Assembly: GCF_014189505.1 (NCBI RefSeq)
Contig: NZ_CP050303.1
Location: 434,001 to 498,000, forward strand
Direction of reading: 5' to 3'
DNA: 64,000 nucleotides
Source of the DNA: Phyllobacterium sp. 628
GTDB taxonomy: Bacteria; Pseudomonadota; Alphaproteobacteria; Rhizobiales; Rhizobiaceae
Both the position numbers and the translations under genes were made by a program. Under the pieces are notes generated by a model that was not told where the DNA came from, made no database searches, and was given only the letters and a program-made list of their open reading frames with translations. Shown piece after piece: positions 34,225 through 43,012 of this stretch. Position 1 is the stretch's first letter; the number at the start of each line of letters is the position of its first letter.

Positions 34225-35751
34225 GTGAGTGAAGCGCATATAGCCCCTGCCCCGCCTGTTACCCTTGTCATATTCGGCGCAACGGGGGATTTGACCCGCC
34301 GCCTTCTCGTTCCAACCATTTTGAACATGACGCAGAGCGGTCTGGTCAACGACAGCCTGACGATTCTGGGTATTGGTCTGGAGCCGGGCGATGATGAGAT
34401 GTTGCGGACAAAGCTTGAAGAGTTTCTGACAAGCTCGAACATCAAGGCAAATTACAGCGACGAAGCCTGGCACAGGCTGCGCTCCCGTATTTTTTACTTC
34501 CAGGGTGATTTTACCCAGGACGCGATCTACGCCCAGATTGACGCCCGCCTTAATGCGGATACCAGCCGGAACGCCGCCTTTTATCTGGCGGTTCAGCCGC
34601 GCTTTTTTGGCGACATTGTCGACAAGCTTTCGGACCATGGACTCTTGACTGAAACGGACACGTCGTTCCGGCGAATTGTCATTGAAAAGCCATTCGGCAC
34701 CGATCTCGCATCGGCCAAGGCATTGAATGCCCGAATATTGAACCATGTTTCCGAAAAGCAGATCTACCGGGTAGATCATTTCCTTGGGAAAGAAACGGTC
34801 CAGAACATCATGACGGCCCGCTTCGCCAACATGATGATTGAGTCACTCTGGAGCAACAATTTCATCGATCATGTCCAGATATCAGCCGCCGAAATTGTGG
34901 ATGTCGGCAGCCGTGGTAAATTCTATGATGGTACCGGTGCTCTGCGGGATATGGTGCCCAATCACCTGTTCCAGCTCCTAGCTATGGTGGCTATGGAGCC
35001 GCCGAACAGCTTTGATGCCGAAGCCATTCGCGATGAAAAGGGCAAGGTTCTGAAAGCTTTGCGGATTTATTCCGCAGAAGATGCTGCTCAGAATTCCGTA
35101 CGGGGAAGCTATGCCGCTGGTCCTCTCAACGGCAACGCGCTGCCCGCCTACGCAGAAACCCCTGACGTTGCCCCCGGAAGCACGACGGAAACATTCGTCG
35201 CATTGAAGCTTTATGTGGATACGTGGCGTTGGGCAGGCGTGCCATTCTATCTCAGAACCGGCAAGGCCATGACGGCCCGCGATACTGAGATAGTCGTCAC
35301 ATTTCGTCAGGTGCCGTTTGCCCAATTCAAGGGAACAGGCCCACAGCGCAATCTGGCTCCCAACCGCTTGATTATTCAGGTGCAGCCCGATGAAGGCCTG
35401 CACATCGAAATATCGATCAAATCGCCAGGACTTTCCGTTGATACCGTGCCGATTTCTCTCGATTTCAACTACGCGGACCTTTTCGATATCGGCAAGCTGA
35501 CGGGCTACGAGTCATTGCTCTATGATCTTTTCATAGGCGATCAGACACTGTTCCAGCGTGCCGACAGTATCGAGGCCGGCTGGGCGGCTGTCCAACCCTT
35601 CCTTGATCTTTGGGCGGGTTCACCGGCAAAGCCTGACACGTATTTGCCCGGCAGCATGGGCCCACAAGCGTCTGATGAACTGATCGAACGGGATGGCCGG
35701 AAATGGCATCAGCCAGATGTCATGCACAGGGTGAAAGCCAAGACACCGTAA
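34225..35751 (+). CDS. zwf: Glucose-6-phosphate 1-dehydrogenase
   Basis: A 508-residue enzyme that oxidises glucose-6-phosphate with NADP+ (or NAD+) to 6-phosphogluconolactone, the entry to the Entner-Doudoroff and pentose phosphate pathways. Nucleotide-binding VIFGATGDLTRRLLVPTI lies near residues 14-31, and EKPFGTDL and the substrate-site motif RVDHFLGKETVQN (about 183-195) are intact. Start codon is GTG. The gene is not followed by pgl and edd as is common in rhizobia but by a PPi-type phosphofructokinase 31 bases downstream, which makes an unusual pair. It is likely a second or orphan zwf copy. Confidence 0.95.
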   Translation: MSEAHIAPAPPVTLVIFGATGDLTRRLLVPTILNMTQSGLVNDSLTILGIGLEPGDDEMLRTKLEEFLTSSNIKANYSDEAWHRLRSRIFYFQGDFTQDAIYAQIDARLNADTSRNAAFYLAVQPRFFGDIVDKLSDHGLLTETDTSFRRIVIEKPFGTDLASAKALNARILNHVSEKQIYRVDHFLGKETVQNIMTARFANMMIESLWSNNFIDHVQISAAEIVDVGSRGKFYDGTGALRDMVPNHLFQLLAMVAMEPPNSFDAEAIRDEKGKVLKALRIYSAEDAAQNSVRGSYAAGPLNGNALPAYAETPDVAPGSTTETFVALKLYVDTWRWAGVPFYLRTGKAMTARDTEIVVTFRQVPFAQFKGTGPQRNLAPNRLIIQVQPDEGLHIEISIKSPGLSVDTVPISLDFNYADLFDIGKLTGYESLLYDLFIGDQTLFQRADSIEAGWAAVQPFLDLWAGSPAKPDTYLPGSMGPQASDELIERDGRKWHQPDVMHRVKAKTP

Positions 35752-35782
35752 CGCGTATTGGCTTTATAACTAAGGGGGAAAC

Positions 35783-36949
35783 ATGACTGAAACATTCGTG
35801 ATTGCACAGGGTGGCGGCCCGACGGCAGTTATCAACCAGACACTGGCTGGTGCCGTCATTGAAGCACGCAGGCGCTATCCCGGCGCACGCGTGCTGGGCG
35901 CCAAACATGGTGTACGCGGTATCCGGGACGGCAACTTCATCAATCTCTCGGATTTATCGGAACAGCAACTCCACCTTATTGCAGCAACGCCCAGCGCCGC
36001 CTTGGGAAGCACGCGCGACAAGCCGGATGCGGCTTACTGCGACAAAATCCTCAAGAGCCTGCGTGAAGTTGGCGCCACTGCATTCATCAACATTGGCGGT
36101 AACGATACGGCCGGGACACAACAAATTCTTGCCGAGGCAGGCGGCAAGGACATTGCCTTTGTGCATGCGCCCAAAACCATCGACAACGATCTTGTCGAAA
36201 GCGATCACACGCCGGGTTTCATTTCCGCAGCCGAATTCATCGCCGGAGCATTTGTCAGTATTGACCTCGATTTCCGCGCCCTTCCCGGAATTTATGTCGG
36301 TATCGTGATGGGCAGACATGCGGGGTTTCTGACGACGGCAGCTGCTGCATGGCAACAAGACGGTGATAGCGCCCCTCACCTCATCTATGTTCCGGAACGG
36401 GCATTTTCAGCAGCCAGATTTCTCGATGATCTGCGAGCCGCGCAAAGCCGCCACGGACGATGCATCGTGGCAATGTCTGAAGGCGTTACAGCTGAAGACG
36501 GCCGGGCGGTCGTCGAAAACCTTGTTCCGGCTGACCGGCTCGAGCGGGATGCACATGGCAATATTCGGCTTTCGGGCGGTGAATTGGGCATGGCCATCGA
36601 GCAGCTTCTCAGGGATGGCATACCGGGTGCCCGGGCCCGTGTGGATACGTTCGGTTATCTGCCGCGCGGCAATCTCGGCACAATCAACACCACAGATGCG
36701 CGTGAAGCATTTGAAGCCGGCGTATTTGCCGTTGAAGCAGCTTCACAAGGCGGCGGGTCTGTGGCTCTTCAATACAGGAACGGGGTGACGAGCCCGCAAC
36801 TGGTACGGCTTGAAAATGTCGCCGGAAAAACGCGTCACTTGCCGGACGATTTTATGATGCCGGATGCCAACCAGATATCTGGGCAATGCCGCGCCTATCT
36901 GGAGCGAATTTTGCCACGGCGTTTTGAACTGGCAAAGCCATTTGTTTAA
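35783..36949 (+). CDS. pfp: 6-phosphofructokinase, pyrophosphate-dependent type
   Basis: This 388-residue PfkA-fold enzyme phosphorylates fructose-6-phosphate. The donor-site signature reads GGNDT and the second reads PKTIDND. Aligned to E. coli PfkA, this places Asp at position 104 and Lys at 124, the pair that excludes ATP and selects pyrophosphate. The catalytic Asp of TIDND and the MGRHAGFLTTAAA and substrate-binding FGYLPRGN motifs are present. The PPi reaction is reversible, so it can run in gluconeogenesis as well as glycolysis. The clade differs from the long plant PFP subunits and matches the shorter bacterial type. It follows zwf at 31 bases; a strong terminator ends the unit. Confidence 0.9.
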   Translation: MTETFVIAQGGGPTAVINQTLAGAVIEARRRYPGARVLGAKHGVRGIRDGNFINLSDLSEQQLHLIAATPSAALGSTRDKPDAAYCDKILKSLREVGATAFINIGGNDTAGTQQILAEAGGKDIAFVHAPKTIDNDLVESDHTPGFISAAEFIAGAFVSIDLDFRALPGIYVGIVMGRHAGFLTTAAAAWQQDGDSAPHLIYVPERAFSAARFLDDLRAAQSRHGRCIVAMSEGVTAEDGRAVVENLVPADRLERDAHGNIRLSGGELGMAIEQLLRDGIPGARARVDTFGYLPRGNLGTINTTDAREAFEAGVFAVEAASQGGGSVALQYRNGVTSPQLVRLENVAGKTRHLPDDFMMPDANQISGQCRAYLERILPRRFELAKPFV

Positions 36950-36962
36950 GCCGAATAGCAAT

Positions 36963-36999
36963 CTGCGCCCGGCAAAGAAAAGTCCTTCGCCGGGCGCAG
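36963..36999 (+). terminator. Intrinsic terminator of the zwf-pfp unit
   Basis: CTGCGCCCGGC pairs perfectly with GCCGGGCGCAG across a 15-base loop, then TATTATTT. It begins 14 bases after the pfp stop. Confidence 0.85.
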
Positions 37000-37052
37000 T
37001 ATTATTTCGGCAATACCATATTACCTAAGTATTTCTGATATTCTTGGTCGCC

Positions 37053-37361
37053 TTAGTAGTAACAACCCCATGGGCTGCAACGCCGGTAATAGCCGGGATA
37101 ACTACCACGATCTGCAGCGACCCCCAATGCGACACCACCAAGCACGCCCACTGCAGCACCCAGCGCAGCCGCATTGCCAGCTTCATTGGACTGACGGCGA
37201 TTTTGGTCGTAACTTGCTGTTACACAACGCCTATGTTGTTTTGACCCCGGCTTCAGACCAGCCGCATCACATGTGTTCTTTGCCTCGACAGCCGATTCTT
37301 GAGCTGTCTGACAGCCAGCCAGCATCATTGCGATGCAGCTGATAAGTACTATATTTCGCAT
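37053..37361 (-). CDS. Small predicted lipoprotein with glycine-rich segment
   Basis: A 102-residue protein. The start MRNIVLISCIAMMLAGCQTAQES carries a lipobox LAGC, with Cys near 17 as the lipidation site, so it is probably an outer- or inner-membrane lipoprotein. A cysteine pair follows (NTCDAAG, HRRCVTAS), then a Gly/Ala segment (NAAALGAAVGVLGGVALGVAAD) like a glycine zipper, and an aromatic tail ending CYY. The ATG at 37361 has a GGGGG tract 6 bases upstream; an upstream Met at 37436 would bury the signal peptide. Function unknown; similar small glycine-zipper lipoproteins occur widely in rhizobia. Confidence 0.75.
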   Translation of the reverse strand: MRNIVLISCIAMMLAGCQTAQESAVEAKNTCDAAGLKPGSKQHRRCVTASYDQNRRQSNEAGNAAALGAAVGVLGGVALGVAADRGSYPGYYRRCSPWGCYY

Positions 37362-37652
37362 AAAGCCCCCAATTGCGATAAACATTAAAAAAGTGTTTCT
37401 TCTGTAAAGTATGAAATTAAATAAGGTCAACGACATAGATATAGTGAAGAATCACTATTGCTGCAGGCTGCTTTATGTGGTTCGCAAGCATAGATGGGTT
37501 TTGTCTTAGATTTTAATGATAATTTTGATGGAACAAAGGCGAGCACGGAACATGCGTCCCCGCGCCGTCCTTCCATTTGGATTAATCGCGTTGCACCACT
37601 CGCACGCCGGATTTAAATCTATCGGCTGCCCACTCAGACAAAATAAATAGAG

Positions 37653-39329
37653 GTGTCCGCGTTGAGCTTCATCGATTTGTTACGCAACTCCCTGTCATCG
37701 GAACCCACCGGCAATACCTTGCATGATACCGAGCGCGGACAAGCCAAGGTGCGGCTCTATCTCACAGTAATAACAATCATCTATCTTTCATTCAGGATCA
37801 TCATTGATGATGAGCCTGTGGGATACGTACCTGTCGTCGTCTTCTACATGAGCTGTTTCTTTGTCATATCGATCGTACGGCTTTTGGTGATCGCCCACAA
37901 ACCAGACTCGGGTCATCGGCGCCGGGTAACCACCATGCTGCTGGATTACTCTTCTATCGTTTTTGTTATGTCCGTTGCCTCAGAAATGGCGCTGCCAATG
38001 TATGCCCTGATCCTCTGGATCACAGTCGGTAATGGTATGCGCTTTGGTTCGCAATATCTTACCTTGGCAACGATCATGGCGCTCGTTTCGCTGGCGATCA
38101 TTGCCGGTTTCAACCCCTATCTCTACAAAAACCCGGATTTGCTCGCGACGCTGTTCATAACTGCCGTTATCGTTCCCGCCTATGCGCACGTGCTGCTGCG
38201 CAGAACCCGGCAGGCTTCCGAGGAAGCGGTCGCTGCAAACGTGGCAAAGTCACGTTTTCTTGCGCAAGCCAGCCATGACCTCAGGCAGCCGGTCCATGCC
38301 ATCAGCCTGTTCACCGCCTGTTTGCACGATGCCGGGCTCCGCCCGGATGAGCGGCGAATGGTCGAGAATATTGACCGTTCGCTTCACAGCGTATCGCGCC
38401 TTTTCCGGTCATTGCTTGATATCTCGACATTGGATAGCGGCACACAGGTTTCAAAACCTGAAATAGTCAGCATCAATGAATTGCTGGAAGATATTGTTCA
38501 TCAAAATTTCAAGGCCGCCGAATGGTCCAACGTCAACCTGACTTTGGTCAAATGTTCCAATAGGGTTCTGGTCGACCCCGCTCTGCTTTCCACGATGCTT
38601 CTCAATATCGTATCAAACGCGCTGAAATACGCCCCCAACCGAAATGTTCTCATCGGGTGCCGCCATCGTAGGGGTAAGCTAACCATCGAAGTTCACGATC
38701 AGGGTCCCGGCATTTCCGCCGAGGACCTTCCGCTGGTGTATGACGAGTTCTATCGTGCAGGCGGTTCCACGAACAAGAATGTTGATGGTGTAGGGCTTGG
38801 CCTCTCCATCGTCAAACGCCTCTCAGTTCTTATGGGACTTACAATCAATATCCGGTCTACTCTTAATCAAGGCACAGTCGTTTCGGTCGGCGGGATTGAA
38901 ATCGTTTCGGGGGAAGCTCCTGCCCAGCCCGCCAAGCCATATGTCATTGCCAGTCCCTTGCAGGGTTTGAACGTTCTTTTGATCGAGGATGATGAGGATG
39001 TGCTACTCGGCAGTGCGACGCTGTTGCGGAAATGGGGATGTAATGTCGATGCCAGAACGGCACTTTCGGAAGGCATCGGGTGCGATCTGATCATTACGGA
39101 TTTTGACCTCGGGGGCAGCGCTACCGGCGCGGATATCATTGCCGAGGTCCGACGCTTCAACAAGCGGAGAATCCCGGCCATTGTCATCACAGGCCATTCG
39201 GTGCCAGCCGTGAAAGAAGAACTCAACGACGAGGATATACCCGTGCTTTCCAAGCCGATACGGCCCGTCGAATTGCGCTCAGCCGTCACAGCGCAGAAAG
39301 CAAGTATGTTCAAGAAAGCGTCCAGTTAA
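37653..39329 (+). CDS. Hybrid sensor histidine kinase with C-terminal receiver domain
   Basis: A 558-residue inner-membrane sensor. About six transmembrane helices (residues 35-180) carry no evident periplasmic sensor domain. A HisKA-type box FLAQASHDLRQPVHAISLF follows with phospho-His near 208. The ATPase domain has the N-box LLNIVSNALKYAPN and HDQGPGISAEDL, then GVGLGLSIVKRL. A receiver domain (about 425-550) has its phospho-Asp in LIITDFDLGG and Lys in LSKPIRP. The HDLRQP form of the H-box is typical of soluble-type orphan hybrids in alphaproteobacteria. The start is GTG here; TTG 37662 has a better-spaced AGAGG site. It lies upstream of the autotransporter on the same strand. Confidence 0.9.
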   Translation: MSALSFIDLLRNSLSSEPTGNTLHDTERGQAKVRLYLTVITIIYLSFRIIIDDEPVGYVPVVVFYMSCFFVISIVRLLVIAHKPDSGHRRRVTTMLLDYSSIVFVMSVASEMALPMYALILWITVGNGMRFGSQYLTLATIMALVSLAIIAGFNPYLYKNPDLLATLFITAVIVPAYAHVLLRRTRQASEEAVAANVAKSRFLAQASHDLRQPVHAISLFTACLHDAGLRPDERRMVENIDRSLHSVSRLFRSLLDISTLDSGTQVSKPEIVSINELLEDIVHQNFKAAEWSNVNLTLVKCSNRVLVDPALLSTMLLNIVSNALKYAPNRNVLIGCRHRRGKLTIEVHDQGPGISAEDLPLVYDEFYRAGGSTNKNVDGVGLGLSIVKRLSVLMGLTINIRSTLNQGTVVSVGGIEIVSGEAPAQPAKPYVIASPLQGLNVLLIEDDEDVLLGSATLLRKWGCNVDARTALSEGIGCDLIITDFDLGGSATGADIIAEVRRFNKRRIPAIVITGHSVPAVKEELNDEDIPVLSKPIRPVELRSAVTAQKASMFKKASS

Positions 39330-39664
39330 CAGAACGAATCATCACAGATTGCACGCCGCACCGACCCGATTTTTCACCGTGACAGCCCGTTTTAGTTATG
39401 ACGTCCTGCATTGCTGTTTGGATGAAAAGCCGAGAATATCAGCACAAACATACTCATTTGCGGCAGTATCAGGCACCCTATAAACACTGACGATCACCCC
39501 TTCATACTACTCACTAGTGCGTCTTCACTAATGGATTGGTTTGCTTTGCCCCCGCTATAATTCAAGTGATTGAGCCGGGATGCGAACTTCAGAATGCGTT
39601 GCTCTGAGGGAGAGTAGTTCCGGTCTCACACATCTGGAACTTGAATTTATCTAGGGGCAGCTCG
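39330..39664 (+). other. 335-bp leader/promoter region of the autotransporter
   Basis: No gene is seen. A TATAAT -10 hexamer (39556-39561) has a poor -35. Immediately upstream lie direct repeats TCACTAGTG (39511-39519) and TCACTAATG (39525-39533), offset 14 bp. The rest is AT-balanced without hairpins. The arrangement suggests activator-dependent transcription with a roughly 95-base 5' leader. Confidence 0.5.
39511..39561 (+). promoter_or_regulatory. Candidate autotransporter promoter with tandem activator repeats
   Basis: The nonamers TCACTAGTG and TCACTAATG, 14 bp apart, abut the region where a -35 should be (GGATTG, weak). A TATAAT -10 follows with 17-bp spacing. A bound activator could replace the poor -35. 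Confidence 0.5.
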
Positions 39665-42600
39665 TTGAAAACTAACAGGCAATTTTTAGCGTCGAAACAT
39701 GGTCTTCATAGTTCGACATCATTAAGTCGTGTCGGTGTTGCCGGCGTCCTCGCACTCTTGACGTCAATCGCAATTGACTCTGAAATCAATGCAGCGCGTT
39801 CACAAACTGTATGTGAGACCACCGGAACGGGCAGCAGCGCTATCACTAATTGCACGCTGGATTCCGGCTCAGATAGCTGGACATCGGCAAACGGGACCAA
39901 TGGCGCTATTAACGGTGAACTGAGAGTGGGGACTGTCAATGGCAGTCAGGCAGATTTGCTGATATCTGGCATCAAGGCTTACAGCAAGAACGGCTATATC
40001 GGCGAAGGGGGGGGCCGTACGAATCCTTATTCCGGTGTAGTGACTGTCTCGGGGCCCGGTGCAGAATGGAACCTTACGGATGGCGCCATCTATATAGGCG
40101 GCATAGGAAATACGTATGGCAAAGGCAAGCTGGTCATTGAAAACGGCGGCGTGGTCAACGTCAATTCTTTACAATTGAGCAGCGCGATTTTTGATGGCAC
40201 AGAAGGTGTTCTGGTCGTCAGGGGCGAAGGTTCCACTCTCAATGCAGACGAATTTGTAGGCCTGTCGGGATCGAACGTTATCACTGACCCGATCTCAATT
40301 CTGGACAAGGGACAGGTTCTTACCAACACTGTTTCGCTGGGCGGACAAGGTGGTGCTGCACTTGTGAGCGGGAGCGGATCCAAGTGGCTGAACACCGGTC
40401 GCATGATAAATAACAGTGGGCTGACAGTCGCAGACGGCGGTGAAGTCAGGACACAATCGCTCTTCCTTAATTCCTTCAGCAAGGTGACGGGACAGGGATC
40501 CGTCCTTCACGTTGACGAGAAGTTCACCCAAAACGCTTCATTTGGCAACGGCGGTACCGTTGTTTCCAATGGTGGTAAGCTCGAAGCTGCAAGCATTGGA
40601 ATTAACGGCGGTTATCTCAACCTCGAAAGTGGCGGTCTCGTAACAACCCAATCTTTTGGATTGGGAATACTGGGCTCTCTAACCGTTGCCGGTGAAGGCT
40701 CGGTGCTCGATATCGATGGCAAGCTGACGGCAGATGGTTTCGTAACTGTTTCGGATGGCGGTCTTTTAAAGACCAAAACCGGGATCGCCCTTGATAGTGT
40801 TCTCTTTATCGGCGGCGGCGTTAAAGAAGACGACGACGGAAATACCGTTCTGGCTGAGGCTAAAGCAGCTGGTCAGATAAATCCCGAAACGGTTATCACG
40901 CTTGTGAATGACCCTCTTTCCAACAGCAAGCTGGTCTTCAATCATACGAACAATGGCTACCTGTTCTCAAATACGCTGACCGGCGGCGGTCAGATTGACG
41001 CCTATTCCGGCGAAACAATTGTAACAGGTGATCTATCGCAGTTTTATACCGGCAATGGCGGTGGCGGTACTGTCAATGTTGATGGAAAAAATGCGAAACT
41101 TGTCATCAAGAGCAATCTAGACACAACCAATCTGGACCCGGATGCGGGGGACGAAAGCAAATCAGCATTCGCGGTCAAAAGCGGCACGCTGATTGTCGAC
41201 GGCGTTGTAGGGCGCACATATAAAACTGTCAGTAGTGGCACGGAATTTACCCACTACAGTAACGATATTGAGGTTTGGGGAACTCAGTCCAACAATGAAT
41301 TCAGCGATCGAGACCCAACCCTTTTCGGACGTCTCGGTGGTTCAGGCACGGTGGGTTCCGTTACGCTGGAGACGAACGCACGCATTGCTCCGGGAAACAA
41401 CTCGGCCGGAACACTCACTGTCATGGGTGCACTGGAGTTCATGGATGGCTCAGTCTATGAGGCTGACGTCGCAGCCGATGGCACCAGTGATAAGATTGTC
41501 GTCAAAGACATTGGTCCAAATGCAATTATCGGACTTTTCCGTCCCAGCGGTGTGGCGCAAATCGGAAATAATGTGAACGTTGAGGTTAACGCCCTTGATG
41601 CTGCAACGAGTTATCAGAATGGCCAGACGTACACGATCCTGACTGCAGAAAAGGGTATCTCAGGCCAATTTGCGGGAGCTATTTCCAAATCGGCTTTTCT
41701 GGACGTATCGCTCGATCAGAAGACCAATGAAGTTGATCTGAAAATTGCAATCAAGGATGTAGGTAACCCTGGCAATCCGGGTAACCCTGGCAATCCAGGT
41801 AACCCTGGGAACCCTGGGAACCCGGGTAACCCCGGCAATCCAGGTAATCCCGGCAAGCCAATCCCAAGCGGACCTTTTACTTCAGTGGTTGAAACGGGCA
41901 ATCAGCGGAACACCGCGCAGGCCCTTAACACGCTTGCTCAAAGTGGACCGTCGCTTGCGCTTTATAACCGCCTTATTGTCTTGGACGCCGAGAACGCACG
42001 CCAGGCTTTTGAGCAACTGTCAGGTGAGGCGCACGCTTCTTCAAAAACTGCGCTGATCAATGGCAGTCAGCAGATCAGCAATGCCGTCAATGATCGTATC
42101 AGAGCAGCGTTCGATGACGTTGCTGCAGTGGACATACCTGTTTTGGGATACGGCCCGGACAGCAAAGTGATTGCACCAGCTGACACCCCGAAAATGGCGG
42201 CATGGGGACAGGCTTTCGGCTCGTGGAATCAGGTCAGCGGCAACGGCAATTCCGGGAAGCTGGATCAGTCGACCGGCGGTTTCGTCACGGGTTTTGACGC
42301 GGCAATTGCCGATGCCTGGCGTCTCGGCGTGATGGCCGGATATAGCCGGTCAACATTCGACGTCGATGACCGCTCTTCGTCGGGAAACAGCAACAACTAT
42401 CATGTTGGCGTTTACGGTGGTGGTCATTGGGGACCAGTGTCCCTGCGCACCGGTTTGGCCTATACGTGGCATGAGATTGAGACAGCTCGCACGGTTGCTT
42501 TCCCCGGTTTTCAGGAACACCTGAGTGCCGATTATGACGCCCGTACCTTCCAGGTATTTGGCGAGCTGGGATACCGTATCGATCTGAACAAAGCTGCCCT

Positions 42601-43012
42601 CGAGCCATTCGTCAATCTGGCGCATGTGAGCTTGCGGACAGACAGCTTCACGGAAAAAGGCGGTGCTGCTGCTCTGTCCGGCAAAAGCGATACAACGGAC
42701 ACAACATCCACAACGCTGGGCTTGAGAGCATCAACTCTCTTCACCATGGGATCGATTGATGCCAAGGCACGGGGAACGCTTGGCTGGCAGCACGCTTATG
42801 GCGAGACGACACCATACTCGACATTCGCTTTTGCCACGGGCAATGCATTCTCTGTTGCCGGTGTGCCTATAGCTCAGGATACGGCTATCGTCGAAGCCGG
42901 TATCGACTTCAAACTGAGCCGCAATTCAACGCTGGGCATTTCCTATAATGGCCAGTTTGGGTCTGGACTTACGCAGAACGCAGTGGATGCAAAACTGGGC
43001 GTAAGCTTCTGA
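39665..43012 (+). CDS. Autotransporter adhesin-like protein (type V secretion) with Gly-Asn-Pro linker
   Basis: An 1115-residue type Va autotransporter. An extended signal sequence (about 1-48, with hydrophobic VGVAGVLALLTSIAI) precedes a long beta-helix passenger with repeated G-rich turns such as VTVSGPGAEWNLTDG, LTVADGGEV and LTVAGEGSVLD (about 60-670). The linker is ten tandem GNP units plus GKP, positions 41762-41860 in DNA. A C-terminal 12-strand barrel starts near WGQAFGSWNQVSGNGNSGKL and ends GVSF with a terminal Phe. The passenger would be exposed on the cell surface and may mediate adhesion, as for Brucella Bma proteins. TTG 39665 with a GGGG site 7 bases upstream is chosen; TTG 39641 is also in frame. 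The stop overlaps the next ATG (TGATG). Confidence 0.9.
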   Translation: MKTNRQFLASKHGLHSSTSLSRVGVAGVLALLTSIAIDSEINAARSQTVCETTGTGSSAITNCTLDSGSDSWTSANGTNGAINGELRVGTVNGSQADLLISGIKAYSKNGYIGEGGGRTNPYSGVVTVSGPGAEWNLTDGAIYIGGIGNTYGKGKLVIENGGVVNVNSLQLSSAIFDGTEGVLVVRGEGSTLNADEFVGLSGSNVITDPISILDKGQVLTNTVSLGGQGGAALVSGSGSKWLNTGRMINNSGLTVADGGEVRTQSLFLNSFSKVTGQGSVLHVDEKFTQNASFGNGGTVVSNGGKLEAASIGINGGYLNLESGGLVTTQSFGLGILGSLTVAGEGSVLDIDGKLTADGFVTVSDGGLLKTKTGIALDSVLFIGGGVKEDDDGNTVLAEAKAAGQINPETVITLVNDPLSNSKLVFNHTNNGYLFSNTLTGGGQIDAYSGETIVTGDLSQFYTGNGGGGTVNVDGKNAKLVIKSNLDTTNLDPDAGDESKSAFAVKSGTLIVDGVVGRTYKTVSSGTEFTHYSNDIEVWGTQSNNEFSDRDPTLFGRLGGSGTVGSVTLETNARIAPGNNSAGTLTVMGALEFMDGSVYEADVAADGTSDKIVVKDIGPNAIIGLFRPSGVAQIGNNVNVEVNALDAATSYQNGQTYTILTAEKGISGQFAGAISKSAFLDVSLDQKTNEVDLKIAIKDVGNPGNPGNPGNPGNPGNPGNPGNPGNPGNPGKPIPSGPFTSVVETGNQRNTAQALNTLAQSGPSLALYNRLIVLDAENARQAFEQLSGEAHASSKTALINGSQQISNAVNDRIRAAFDDVAAVDIPVLGYGPDSKVIAPADTPKMAAWGQAFGSWNQVSGNGNSGKLDQSTGGFVTGFDAAIADAWRLGVMAGYSRSTFDVDDRSSSGNSNNYHVGVYGGGHWGPVSLRTGLAYTWHEIETARTVAFPGFQEHLSADYDARTFQVFGELGYRIDLNKAALEPFVNLAHVSLRTDSFTEKGGAAALSGKSDTTDTTSTTLGLRASTLFTMGSIDAKARGTLGWQHAYGETTPYSTFAFATGNAFSVAGVPIAQDTAIVEAGIDFKLSRNSTLGISYNGQFGSGLTQNAVDAKLGVSF
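41762..41860 (+). repeat. 9-bp tandem repeat encoding (GNP)10-GKP
   Basis: Eleven in-frame 9-bp units alternate GGTAACCCT, GGCAATCCR and close variants, encoding ten Gly-Asn-Pro and one Gly-Lys-Pro. The 18-bp alternation suggests expansion by slipped pairing or unequal crossing-over. Copy-number change would keep frame and alter only linker length. Confidence 0.92.

Noticed and set aside
41762..41860. Regular DNA repeat resembling a CRISPR or minisatellite array
   Set aside because: Units are 9 bp, contiguous and in frame within the autotransporter; no spacers and no cas genes.
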